64,000 bases of DNA from Frondihabitans sucicola. GTDB taxonomy: Bacteria; Actinomycetota; Actinomycetes; Actinomycetales; Microbacteriaceae. Within the stretch, counting starts at the first letter, position 1. Each line of letters begins with the position of its first letter. Both the position numbers and the translations under genes were made by a program. Positions 26,901-35,956 of the stretch are shown piece by piece. The notes under the pieces were generated by a model. It did not search any database and was not told the DNA's origin. It saw only the letters and a list, made by a program, of their open reading frames with translations. Where the stretch lies: assembly GCF_030296615.1 (NCBI RefSeq), contig NZ_AP027732.1, positions 2,356,001 through 2,420,000 on the forward strand, written 5' to 3'.

Positions 26901-27448
26901 CGGCATCTCGCACCCTGACCGACGTCGAACCCGGGCTTCACCCGGTGCCCGTCGTGCACACGGGCAACACCACATCGTCGGTTCTCGAAGCCGAACGTGT
27001 CGTGGCTCTCGCGGTGTCGATGATCGGTCGCCAGTGGACCGACGAAAACGGCTCGCGCCCCCTGACAGACGACGACGTCATCGTCGTAGCTCCCTACAAC
27101 GCGCAAGCCGACCTGATCCGGGCCGGGCTCGACGACGCCGGGCTCACCGGAACCACGGTCGGCACCGTCGACAAGTTCCAAGGCCGCGAAGCCGTCGTCG
27201 CGATCGTGTCACTGGCCGCGTCGTCGGGCGCCGACATCCCGCGCGGGCTCGACTTCCTCCTGATGCCGAACCGGCTGAACGTGGCTCTGTCGCGCGCGAA
27301 GTGGGCGGCGTACCTCGTCTACTCGCCGGCCCTCGTCACAGGGATGCCGACGTCGGTCGCGGGGCTCGGGTTGCTGAGCGGGTTCATCGGGCTAGTGGGG
27401 GCCGACGGGTTCGAGAGCGCCGGAGACGCCGGCGTCGCGGTGATGTGA
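23969..27448 (+). CDS. TM0106-like RecB nuclease fused to SF1 DNA/RNA helicase
   Basis: A 1159-residue fusion. Residues 1-260 are a RecB-like (TM0106 type) nuclease: SPSDLSTWAACEWAFLRRL, AALGIAHEVRYL, VLYQATFFDGWFLGFSDFL with the catalytic aspartate, YEVYDTKLAR, and a cysteine pair in FLACGRCTACTEQ. Residues 300-510 are an RNase H-like exonuclease part (IFFDFEGDPLY, YHYAAYERTHL, EYNEYDCLSTLRLRDWL). Residues about 740-1150 are an SF1 helicase: Walker A GPPGTGKTYVGS, Walker B LLVIDEAGQFSL, LLGDPQQLPQVSQG, and GTVDKFQGREAVVAIVSL with NRLNVALSRAK. TTG at 23969 follows GGGGGAG. Probably DNA repair or nucleic-acid defence; the family is widespread but poorly studied. Confidence 0.85.
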   Translation: MYVDAEGDHVVTSPSDLSTWAACEWAFLRRLDAKLGRIERAKDVPDAMLDRTAALGIAHEVRYLNQLRERYGTANILEFADRPAPAEYATAAAAARDAMLARVPVLYQATFFDGWFLGFSDFLILNDAGDYEVYDTKLARHAKIPALLQLAGYAEQIAALGIPVGDRVHLVLGDNTVSSHALSDLLPVYRVQLARLRAVLADRLLAPSPVPWGDPRFLACGRCTACTEQVEAHRDLVLVAGMRLEQRAKLQEAQITTIDELASSAGPVAGLSSSTLAKLRAQARVQVGSGELPLVEVVDREALFAIPAPDAGDIFFDFEGDPLYTEGDPAPGEKREWGLDYLFGLVESDSTFVAFWAHDFAEERVALRDFLAYLAARRAAYPDMHVYHYAAYERTHLLSLAARHALGEEQVDDLLRDHVLVDLYPIVRNALIIGSHSYSLKKLEPLYMGSVARESDVKTAAASIDAYVEAITELRNGDPAEGQRQLDQVAEYNEYDCLSTLRLRDWLLALLPPSSRERPEPPVPEELVLNEPDPVSVEMSALVAGLDPAERTSEQTALALGAAAIDYHRRENKSFWQEHFDRLTAPLDEWADTRGVFVVESGEVLRDWSKLPKARTWSREVRLYGQLAPGSRLRVSKNAGPFALYEPPAPAAARQLNRFSRSAVAVTLVEVDDLGESLVIRERVGDEADASSELPVALTPPPPPFAKPQPEAISEWGRGIIDVRPTIKPDAAFDLLRREPPRGGVMPVEGTDTIGAVVTTLLGLDRSYLAVQGPPGTGKTYVGSHVIARLVTDHGWKVGVVGQSHAVVENVLDAVIATGVPASRVGKVPAADASPDDTAVVEWTVMKNDQIRGFLSEPGGRVIGGTAWLFANADRIDRLGLDLLVIDEAGQFSLASTIASSVAASRLLLLGDPQQLPQVSQGIHPEPVDESALGWLAAGHDVLPAEFGYFLSRTWRMHPALTQPVSRLSYAGALESQAASRTLTDVEPGLHPVPVVHTGNTTSSVLEAERVVALAVSMIGRQWTDENGSRPLTDDDVIVVAPYNAQADLIRAGLDDAGLTGTTVGTVDKFQGREAVVAIVSLAASSGADIPRGLDFLLMPNRLNVALSRAKWAAYLVYSPALVTGMPTSVAGLGLLSGFIGLVGADGFESAGDAGVAVM

Positions 27449-27673
27449 CGCGGTTCGGCCGATTGCGTGCGCCGCGGCCGGCGCCCGTTCCGCGTCGGCT
27501 TGCCGCCTGCCGGCGACCAGACGACGATCGGCCGGGCGCTAGTCGGGCCCCGAGCGCAAACCCACGACCCACCGCGCACGCCACCACGGAAGTCAAGGGG
27601 AAGACACCGCCGCCGGCGGTCCCCTAAACTCCGGAACGATCAGGGCCCGCACCCGAAGATCCGGAGACTTGCA

Positions 27674-28351
27674 GTGCCCCACGACGACGCACAGCCGCGC
27701 CCGAACCACCCAGAGCCCTCGGGGCGTCACGAAACCGGGCCGCTGCGGGTACCGGGCTCCGCACACCGAAACTCCTGGCAGCGCGCCGGCGGAGGGCCGG
27801 TCGTGGTGGGCGCGATCCTGCTGGCCGTTGCCACCTGGATCGAGTACGTCGTGCTCGGGCCCGGCGCCCCGCTGGAAGTGTTCGTCCTCTTCCTGGTGCT
27901 CTTCGGCGCATCGATCGTGCTGTTCGCGGTCGCAGCCTTCGCGCTCGCGCACTACGGCATCGTCGGCACGTCACCCGGAGGCCGCTTCGCCCTTCGTGCC
28001 TACGGACTCTGCTGGGTGATCTCGCAGGCCGCATACCTCGCCTACAAGTACGTCCTCCCGCCCGCGACCTCGAATTTCTACGCGGTCCTGCTGTCGACCC
28101 TGTTTCTCGCACTGACCTTCGTGTTCGGGGTGGTCGCGGCCGCCTTCATCGCAGCACGCAGGATCGCGTGGGGTCCAGCCCGCTGGAGTCTCTTCGTCGC
28201 AATCGCGATCTCCGTCGGAGTCGGCCTTCTGACCTCCCGCTCCGACTCCCTGATCCTGCTCACCGTCTGGGAGACGATCTCCGCCCTCGGCCAAGTGTTC
28301 GTCGGCCTGACCTACTGGTTCGCTCGTGGTCGCGACCCCTGGATCAGCTGA
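27674..28351 (+). CDS. Polytopic membrane protein, unknown function
   Basis: A 225-residue protein with a polar, proline-rich N-terminus of about 40 residues and then six hydrophobic helices (GAILLAVATWIEYVVLG, EVFVLFLVLFGASIVLF, RAYGLCWVISQAAYLAYKYV, AVLLSTLFLALTFVFGVVAA, WSLFVAIAISVGVGLL, ILLTVWETISALGQVFVGLTYW). No family is recognised. Start GTG at 27674 follows GGAG at good spacing; the reading frame is open upstream but has no better start. The 28352-28558 gap after it holds no gene that I can support and leads to the convergent end of the type VII secretion operon. Confidence 0.6.
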   Translation: MPHDDAQPRPNHPEPSGRHETGPLRVPGSAHRNSWQRAGGGPVVVGAILLAVATWIEYVVLGPGAPLEVFVLFLVLFGASIVLFAVAAFALAHYGIVGTSPGGRFALRAYGLCWVISQAAYLAYKYVLPPATSNFYAVLLSTLFLALTFVFGVVAAAFIAARRIAWGPARWSLFVAIAISVGVGLLTSRSDSLILLTVWETISALGQVFVGLTYWFARGRDPWIS

Positions 28352-28558
28352 GCCGTCCGCGTCGTCCGCGGGCGCAGCCCTGAACGGACGACGCCGACCC
28401 GGTCACGCCGCAGGGTGCCAGACGGCAATCCGGCTGCCGTGCGGATTGTCAGTGCATCCTCGTGTGTGCGTGGCCTGCGCCTTCGGTCGCGAAGACGTGC
28501 CGGGGTCGGCGGCCGGGCACGACCAGCGACGCGCGCGCTCGGTGAACTCCGAGCAGGA

Positions 28559-29184
28559 TCAGCGCGCGCGACGGTGCATCGCGAGCAGCTCGCCGGTGCG
28601 CTGGGCGAGGACTGTCTGGCCGCGACGGGCCGAGAGGCTGAGGCGGGTGAGCGGGATCCTGCCCCCGAGCGCGAGGGCCTCGTCGCGCGGGAACGGGACG
28701 ACGGAGCCCTGGCCGAACCGGTCGCGGAGCTCGGCGACGCCGCGCGTGGGACCGCGGGTGGCTCCGACCGGGCCGAGGGAGCCATTGGCGACGACGAGGA
28801 GGCGGGAGGTTCCGGCGGTGCCGAAGCGCGCGGCGGCGGTGCCGAGGAGACTGGCCGCCGAGGCGAGACCGGCGGGCGTGGACGAGGTCACGGCGATGAC
28901 CAGGTCGTGGGGCGCCTCGAGGAGTCGACTCCGCCGGTGAAGGCGTGCGGCCCCAGGTCGTGAAGCGCCAAGGAGTCGTCGAGATCGGCGACGTCGTCTC
29001 CGTTGGTGAGTCGCACGCCGAGGTCTCCTCCGCTGTGGTCGTACAGGACGGGCGCGCCCTCCAGCGCGTGGCGCAGCGACTCGAACACCAGCGCGGCAAT
29101 GGTGGTCGTTCCGGTGCCACCCGCCGTGCCCGCCAGGACGATCCGGACACCGCGGATCTCGCGGCGCGTGGGGAAATCGGTCAC
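28559..29184 (-). CDS. MinD/ParA-like ATPase, last gene of the T7SS operon (frameshifted)
   Basis: The N-terminus has a deviant Walker A in IVLAGTAGGTGTTTIAALV, then VLYDHSGGDLGVRL; after the break the frame gives HDLVIAVTSSTPAGLASAASLL, LLVVANGSLGPVG and VPFPRDEALALGGRIPLTRLS, which is the usual MinD/ParA ending. About 208 residues. The break is best explained by one lost base in the G4 run at 28909-28912 (plus strand). GTG at 29184 overlaps the EccC stop by GTGA. MinD-like proteins accompany EccC/EccD in actinobacterial type VII loci, probably positioning or energising the machine; the role is not established. Confidence 0.75.
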
Positions 29185-32100
29185 GACAAGCCCTCCGTCG
29201 GCGAATCCGGCGAACCGGTGTTGCCCGATGAACCGGCTGGGCCCGCAACGCCCGCAGCCTCGACGCCCGCAGCCGCGGCACCCGTCGGCTGGCCCGGCGA
29301 CACGCGCACCGGCGCGGCGAAGTGCGCCACCTGGGCGACGAAGGCCCGCTCGCCGCGGCGCACGAACCGCCCTCGCCCGGGCACCATCGGCTCGGCATAG
29401 AGCTGCGGCAGGATCTGCCCCTCGCTGCGTTCGCCCGACATCAGGAACGTGCTGCCGCCCGTGTCGCGCAGCGCCTGGAGCGCGGGGTCGTAGAGCGCGC
29501 GCTGCAGCCCCGCCACCGGCCGCGCCAGGACGACGTGCAGCCGGAGGTCGCGGGCGGATGGCAGATAGGGCATCAGAGGACGAAGCGGCTCTGTGCCGCC
29601 GGAGGCCAGGATGTCGAGGTCGTCGGCGACGACGACGATCCGTGGGCCGCTCGAGCGGTCGGCGGAGCCTTGGCGCTTGGCCAGCTCTTCGGCGATCGCG
29701 GTCGACAGCTGTCGCGCTTCGATGGCGGACGACGCGTAGCCGCCGAGGTAGTCGTCGGGGCAGACGTCGCGGAGTGTGCCCCGGGCGTCCATCACCGCGA
29801 TCACGAGCTCTTCGGGCGAATAGCGGTCGACGAGGCCCTCGGCGAGACCGCGGAGCAGCGTCGTCTTGCCCGAGCCGCCGTCACCGAAGACGGACAGGTG
29901 CTGGTCGGTGTGGGCCAGATCGACCAGCGCCGGCTGCATGGTGTCTTGCCGAAGGCCGATGGGCACGCGGTCGGGCTCCTCGAACGGGTCGGGCAGCTCG
30001 TCGGGTGCGTAGTCGGCGGGCAGCAGCCGGATCGGCGCGGCGCCGGGGCCGTTCCAGCTCTCGGACGCCCGCTCGGCCAACTGCGTGAGGGCGGCTGCGA
30101 CCCCGTCGTCGTCGACGTCGTCCATGATCGGGAGCGCGATCTGGGCGAACAGTCGATCTTCGGTGACGACGCGACCCTTCTGCTCCGCCCGGATGGTCTG
30201 CGCGAGCTTGCGGTCGATCACCGAGTCGCTGGGGTCGTTCAACCTCAACTCGAGGCGTGTGCCGATGAGGGGCTGGAGGTTCATGCGGACCTCGTTCCAG
30301 CGGGTCAGCGACAGGATCACGTGGATGCCGAACGAGGAGCCGCGCGCCAAGAGCTCCGACAGGGCGGCGTCGAAGCGCTCGAACTCGTCGCGCACGGCGC
30401 CGTAGCCGTCGACGAGCAGGATCACGTCGGCGGACGGCAGCGAGGGCAGGTCACCGGCGGCGTGACGGGCTCGGAGCATGGCCAGCGAGTCGATGCCGTT
30501 GTCTCGGAATGCTCGTTCGCGCGACGCGAGCATGAGCTGCAGCTCTTCGAGCAGACGCTGGATGCGTGCGGGATCGGCGCGGGTGGCGACCCCGCCGACG
30601 TGGGGGAACGCTTCGATCCGGCTGAGCCCCCGCCCGACAGGTCGAGGCCGTACACCGACACCTGCCGCGGGGTCGTCGTGAGTGCGGTGGCCGCCGCCAG
30701 GGTGCGGAGAAACGTGGATCTGCCTGACTGCGGTGCGCCGATGATCGCCGCGTGGCCACCGCTCCGCGTGAGGTCGAGGTGCCACGGGCCCTGCCCCTGC
30801 TGGGAGGGGTCGTCGACGAGCCCGAGCGGCACGCGCAGCGCGTCGTCGAGCTCGCGCCGGTCGGAGACGACGCGCGAGAGCGCCAGCCGAGGAGGCAGCG
30901 GCGGCAGCCAGACCGGGCTCACCGTCCGCTGCGCCGAGCGGAGTCGGTCGACCGCTTCGTCGACGAGAGCCCGACCGACGGCGGGCCGCTCGAGCTCTTC
31001 TTCGGCAGAACCTTCGGCAGCGTCGCGCGAGGCGAGGGTGTTGAACACGGGCAGGATCAGTGGTTCGGGGCGTTCCCCGGGATCCTGCGCCGTGTTCGTG
31101 ACCTGGTCGATGGGTGCCGACACGTATCCCGCACGGAAACGCTTGTAGATCGACGTGTCGACCTTGAGGTAGCCGTAACCGGGAATGGCCGGAAGATGGA
31201 AGGCGTCGGGCCGGTCGAGGATGGTGGACGACTCGGCCTCGGAGAAGGTGCGGAGCCCGATGCGATACGACAGGTAGGTGTCGAGCCCGCGGAGCTTGCC
31301 GGCCTCGATGCGCTGGCTCGAGAGCAGCAGGTGCACCCCGATGGAACGGCCGATGCGCCCGATGGTCATCAGGAGGTCGATGAACTCGGGCTCGGCCGTG
31401 AGGAGCTCGCCGAACTCGTCGATGACCAGCAGCAGGTGGGGGAGCGGAGGCAGGTCCGGTCGGGTCTGACGGAGTTCGCGGTAGTGGGTGATGGACGGTG
31501 AGCTGTCGGCGTCTCGGAGCACCCTCTGCCGGCGCACCACCTCGCCCGCGATCGAGGCGCGCGCCCGCTCGGTGAGGCCGGCGTCGTCTTGCAGGTTGTC
31601 GATGATGCCCGCGACGTGCGGCAACCCCGAGAAGGCGGCGAAGGCCGCACCGCCCTTGTAGTCGACGAGCACCATGCTGAGGTCTTCCGGCGAGTGAGAC
31701 AGCCCGAGGCCGAGCACGAGGGTTCGCAGCATCTCGCTCTTGCCGGAGCCGGTCGCTCCGATGCAGATGCCGTGCGGGCCCATTCCGAGCTGAGCCGATT
31801 CTTTGAGGTCGAGCAGGATCGGCGCACCGAAGTCGTCGAGGCCGATCGGCACGCGCAGGAAGTCGCGTGGGGATCGCGGGGCCCACGCCGTCTCGGGCGA
31901 GACCGCCGTGACATCGTCGATGCCGAGCAGGTCGGTGACGCTGATGCCCTCGACCGACTCCGCCTCGTCCTGCGCCGTGAGGCTGAGCCGCAGGGGAGCG
32001 AGCGAGCGCGCGAGCGTCTCGAACAGCGACGTCGGAACCCTGTCGAGCCGGAGAGCCTCTTCGACGACCTCGCCGTTCTTCTCGACGCGGGCGTCGGTCA

Positions 32101-33235
32101 CCGTGGCTGTTCCGCCGCTGGCCGTGACGCGGACGGTGACGTTCGACGGCTCGTGAAGGCGGTCGCTGAGAAGGTGCACGGCCGTGACCCGCAGGTCGGT
32201 GAGCTCGAGGTCGGCATCGGGGACCGGGAGACCGCTGGCCACGTGCCCGTAGTCGTCGATGAACACGATCAGTCGAGACTGCTCGGCCTGGTCGCTGGAC
32301 CCGGCGCTCCGTTTGGCCGTCGCAGCGAACTGGGCTCGATCCGCGAGCTCCCCTCCGATCACCCGGAGCAGCGCTGTCGTGTCGGCGGCGATTCGTCGAG
32401 CGGGGATCGGGCCGTCGAGGAGATCGTCGTCGACGACGTGCGGCAGCAGGTCGAAGCCCTGCCACGCGGCAGCCGACTCTTCGGGGAAGGACGCCGCGAG
32501 GTGGACGTCGTCCGGCGAATGGAGCGCGGCGAGCTGCATCACGAGTGCGCGAGCGGCCGTCAGGACGTCGTCGCGATCCCCGATGATCGCGACGTGGCCG
32601 GCTCGGTCGAGGTCGACGGTGACGGGCATGCCCGCCACGGTGGAGTAGTGATCGACGACGGTCTGCGCTTCGCCCTGCATGATCGGGTCGAACGGCTGCA
32701 CGGGATTCTCGTCGCGAGGAAGCGCGAGATCGAACCAGCGGACGTCACCGAGCCCCAGCCGGACGGCGAGGAAGTCGTCGTCGCCGCGTCGGCGTTCCCA
32801 GAGGCGAGCAGGATCACGGACCAGCTCGGGCAGCGCACCGGGCTCGGGGTTGAGCGTGGCACCCTTCGCGCGCACCTCGCGCGCGCGCTGCCGCATCCGG
32901 CCCCGCGTCTTCTCGAGGAAGTCGAGGTAGCGCTCGCGCTGGGTACGCCTGGTCCGCGCCGCATTGCCGCGCTGCGACAGGGTCATGCCGAGACCGCCGA
33001 CCAGTGCGACGACCAGGACGAGGGCGCCGACGACCATGAACACGGGGTTCGCGTTGCGCAGCACCACGATCATGACGATCGACGAGAGCGACCCGACCAC
33101 CGGCAGCAGGGTCTGGATCGGGATGCCTCCGACGGGGCCGTCCGTGAGCGCCGGCGGCGGAGCGAGCTGTTCCTCTTCTTCGGCTCGGAGCGGTCGACTG
33201 ACGCGCGTCGGCCGGTGGACGAGTCGGCGGGTCAT
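29181..33235 (-). CDS. eccC: Type VII secretion ATPase EccC, three FtsK/SpoIIIE domains (frameshifted)
   Basis: The motor of the secretion system, about 1351 residues after repair. Two membrane helices lie near residues 40-85 (TLLPVVGSLSSIVMIVVL, VFMVVGALVLVVALVGGLG). Three ATPase domains follow: D1 with GATGSGKSEMLRTLVLGL and LLLVIDEFGELL, D2 with GAPQSGRSTFLR, and D3 with GDGGSGKTTLLRGLAEGL. D2 has a weaker P-loop, as is usual. The frame breaks in the C5 run at 30627-30631 (plus strand); a sixth base gives LSGGGLSRIEAFPHVGG. EccC binds substrates through C-terminal signals of the WXG100 proteins encoded at 37218 onward. It overlaps genes on both sides by four bases. Confidence 0.93.
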
Positions 33236-34218
33236 CCGGAGACCCCCTCGAAGAGACTGGTCGGGGCGACCCCCGCCGTGGGCCGCAGGGGCGGCATGAG
33301 TTCGGCAGCCAACCGCGTGTGAGCCATCCTCGAGCGCGTCGAGAGGCGTCCGCTGGCCACGGGGGCGGCTTCGGAGCGCCCAGGATCGAAGGGGACCCGG
33401 ACGATCACGCAGCTGTCGTTCCAGCGCACCGCCTCGAGGGCGCGCCCCGCCGTGTGACCGAGATCGACTGCCGCCACGACCACGTGGGGGCGATTCTCGA
33501 GGTCGCGGAGAGCGGCGGTGACGGCGACGGCCTCTTCGAGGGACGAACGATCGGCGCGCGCGACGAGGCAGACCGTGTGGCTGCCCGCCGCGACGCCGCC
33601 GAGGTCGAGCTCGGGACGGCGGACGCCCCAGTCGGTGCAGACCACGTCGTAGAAGCGAGTGATCGGCGCAACCGGCGTGGCCCAGTCGGCTTCGGTCGCG
33701 GCGATGCCGGTCGGATCGGCGCGGACGTCGAGCGTGTAGAGGCCGCCCGCCGTCCGTTCGAGCGACGCCGACGCATCGGCGAAACTCGTCGGTCGCAGGC
33801 GGCGGGGGTCGATGTCTCGGCCGACCTCGGAGGCACGCCGACCGGGCAGACCGGACGATCGCGTGCCGCCGATCGCGTCGCGCGAGGCGTGTTCACGCGG
33901 GTCGGAGCCGGGGTCTCCAGCGGGTGCCGGGTCGTCGGAACCGGTCAGGCCCGCGTGCCAGAGCAGCGTGCGCCGACCGCCCGAGGCATTGACGCCGAGA
34001 ACCGGGCCCTGACGCCGGTGAGCCAGAAGGCCGGCGACGTACGCGGCTACCGCGGACGCACCGGCTCCACCGGACAGTTGTGTGAAGGCGATGCGGTGGC
34101 TGAGAGCCAACGGGGCTCGGATGACACGGTCGGCGCGCTCGAATTCTCGGGCCCGGGCGGCGGTCGACGAGAAAACGGCCGTCGGGGCGGCGGCCACAGC
34201 GCTTCGGAACCTGCTCAT
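33232..34218 (-). CDS. T7SS-associated MinD/EspI-like protein with degenerate P-loop
   Basis: A 328-residue protein lying between eccD and eccC with one-base and four-base overlaps. The segment HRIAFTQLSGGAGASAVAAYVAGLL has the layout of a MinD/ParA N-terminus, but the nucleotide loop SGGAGASA lacks the signature lysines, so ATP binding is doubtful. Later blocks, FYDVVCTDWGVRRPELDLGG, TVCLVARADRSSLEEAVAV and VVVAAVDLGHTAG, fit the MinD fold. A proline/serine-rich insert separates the first strand from the rest (about residues 85-135). Function is inferred from position only: an accessory or structural partner of EccC/EccD. Start ATG at 34218. Confidence 0.7.
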   Translation of the reverse strand: MSRFRSAVAAAPTAVFSSTAARAREFERADRVIRAPLALSHRIAFTQLSGGAGASAVAAYVAGLLAHRRQGPVLGVNASGGRRTLLWHAGLTGSDDPAPAGDPGSDPREHASRDAIGGTRSSGLPGRRASEVGRDIDPRRLRPTSFADASASLERTAGGLYTLDVRADPTGIAATEADWATPVAPITRFYDVVCTDWGVRRPELDLGGVAAGSHTVCLVARADRSSLEEAVAVTAALRDLENRPHVVVAAVDLGHTAGRALEAVRWNDSCVIVRVPFDPGRSEAAPVASGRLSTRSRMAHTRLAAELMPPLRPTAGVAPTSLFEGVSG

Positions 34219-35617
34219 CAGCTGAATGACCCGAGGAGCTCGCCGTAGACCCCGAAACTGCCCATCAGCAGCGGGATGAGGGCGATGACGGACACGGTCT
34301 CGAGCACGTTCCCGAAACGCCGGAAGGACGCCCTCTGGTGGCTTGCCGGCTGCGCCGTGACGAGGACGGCGACGACGACGGCGATGGCGGCGAGGCAGGC
34401 GGCGGCGAGGCCGGGCTCGCGGCCGAAACTCGTCACGCTCCCGTACAGCAGGGGTAGCAGGACGGCGAGCCAGAGGGGCCACGCTTGTGCTGCCAGGGGA
34501 AAGCGCGGGTGCGGAGCGTCGTGATGAGGGCGACGACGGCACCCAGCCCGAGGATCCACGGATCGGTGGTCAGCGTCGTGCCGAACAAAGCGGCACAGAG
34601 GGTGACTGCCACGGCGAACGTGGTCCAGGTCAGGGTGCGGTAGGCGTCGGCCACCGTCGACAGCACTCCGTCGCGGTCGGCCAGTCGGCCCGTCATCACC
34701 TGGTCGTCGAGACCCGTGAGCCCGGACGCGCTCATGGCGTACCAGGGAACGAGCCCGACGCCGATGACGGCGACGACCGAGACGATGGCAGCCGCTTCGG
34801 CGATCGCCAGGTGGCCCGCGATGAAGCCGAGGCCCAGCGCGAGGGCCAGCACGGAGCCGATGACTCCGACGCCGCTGCCCAGCGCGGCCGGACGGGAGCG
34901 TCGCCCGAGACCGAGGACGAGGAACAGGGAGAGCCAGGCGACGAGGAGCGCGGAGATGACGACCACCGACCACGTCGAGATGTCGTACTCGAGCCGGGAG
35001 GCGACGAACTGCTCTTTCGTCGCGACGATGCTTCCTCGGTCGCTCAGGACGAGAGAGAACAAGGGTTGCTGCAGCCACACGCCGACGGGCAGAGCGCACC
35101 CCAGCCCGACTCCGAGGAGCACGCGAGCCACGGCCCGCCGCCCGGCGAGGGCGAACCCGAGCCCAGCGAGCGAGGCGACGGCCCACACGACGATCGGGAG
35201 CGCGCCCAGCGACGGCGCCCGAAGCACCTGAAAGGAGGCGACCAGCAGCAGTGCGCCGATGGCGCCTGCGCCGAGTACCTGCCGGTGCTCAGCCGACCAG
35301 AGCCCCGCTCGCGACGACAGGGACTCGCTGACGGCGTCGGTCACGTCGCTCACCTCGGGAGGGGGCGGCGCCTCATCGAGGCGGAGGAGGCGCAGGATCT
35401 CGCCGTCGGAGACCGTCTGCTCTGCGGCCGACAGCGTCGCGTCGAGTTGCTCGCCCGTGAGACGGACCAGCGTAAGCGGGCGTGCGACCGAGGCCACCTG
35501 TTCGTCGAGGAGTTCCATCAGCCGGGGGATCAGAGCGCCGACGGACTCGTCGCTCGGAACGACGATCGTCGCGCGTTTGAGCGAGCCGACGATCGTCAGG
35601 CGCGTGAAATCGGTCAT
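34218..35617 (-). CDS. eccD: Type VII secretion membrane channel protein EccD (frameshifted)
   Basis: About 466 residues. The first 80 form a ubiquitin-like (YukD) cytosolic domain (FTRLTIVGSLKRATIVVPSD, SVGALIPRLMELL). Then about eleven membrane helices follow, for example GAIGALLLVASFQVL, VVVISALLVAWLSLFLVL and LALALGLGFIAGHLAI. One lost base in the G4 run at 34496-34499 (plus strand) breaks the frame; repair gives FPLAAQAWPLWLAVLLPLLYG and the last helices. EccD forms the membrane channel scaffold with EccB, EccC and EccE in mycobacteria. ATG at 35617 overlaps the stop of the small upstream gene by ATGA. Confident family call from domain order and context. Confidence 0.88.
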
Positions 35618-35883
35618 TTGGCGGTGGCTCCGGTCGATTCGGAGGTGGAGCCGCTCGTCGTGCTGGTGCTGCTTTGAGTGGCCTGAGCGTTGATGGCGTT
35701 GAGGACGAACGACGTGCCGACGCATCCCGCACAGATGACGGCGGCGAGGACCATGCTGCCGATCAGTCGGCGCACGTTGTCGTTGACGTCACGTCGCTCG
35801 GCGAGCTCACCGATCAGGAACGCGCCGCGGAGTCGAGCTCGGTGCGTCTTGACCGATTCGAGCAGGATCGCGTCGTTGTTCAT
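35614..35883 (-). CDS. Small T7SS-locus membrane protein (single helix)
   Basis: An 89-residue protein: a charged cytosolic N-terminus (SVKTHRARLRGAFLIGELAERRDVN given in part), one membrane helix (LIGSMVLAAVICAGCVGTSFVLNAI) and a short Ser/Thr-rich outer tail. It overlaps eccD by ATGA. Its layout, basic N-terminus then a single helix, recalls the first 90 residues of EccB, but no periplasmic repeat domain follows. It may replace EccB here or be unrelated. I recognise no family with certainty. Start ATG at 35883; a GATCCTGC octamer lies inside the N-terminal codons. Confidence 0.65.
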   Translation of the reverse strand: MNNDAILLESVKTHRARLRGAFLIGELAERRDVNDNVRRLIGSMVLAAVICAGCVGTSFVLNAINAQATQSSTSTTSGSTSESTGATAK

Positions 35884-35956
35884 GCCGCCCTTCTGTTCGT
35901 GCGGCATGCCGTCATGCCGGGCTCGGTAGTGTGCGGACGGAACGTGTCGCGCCCGC

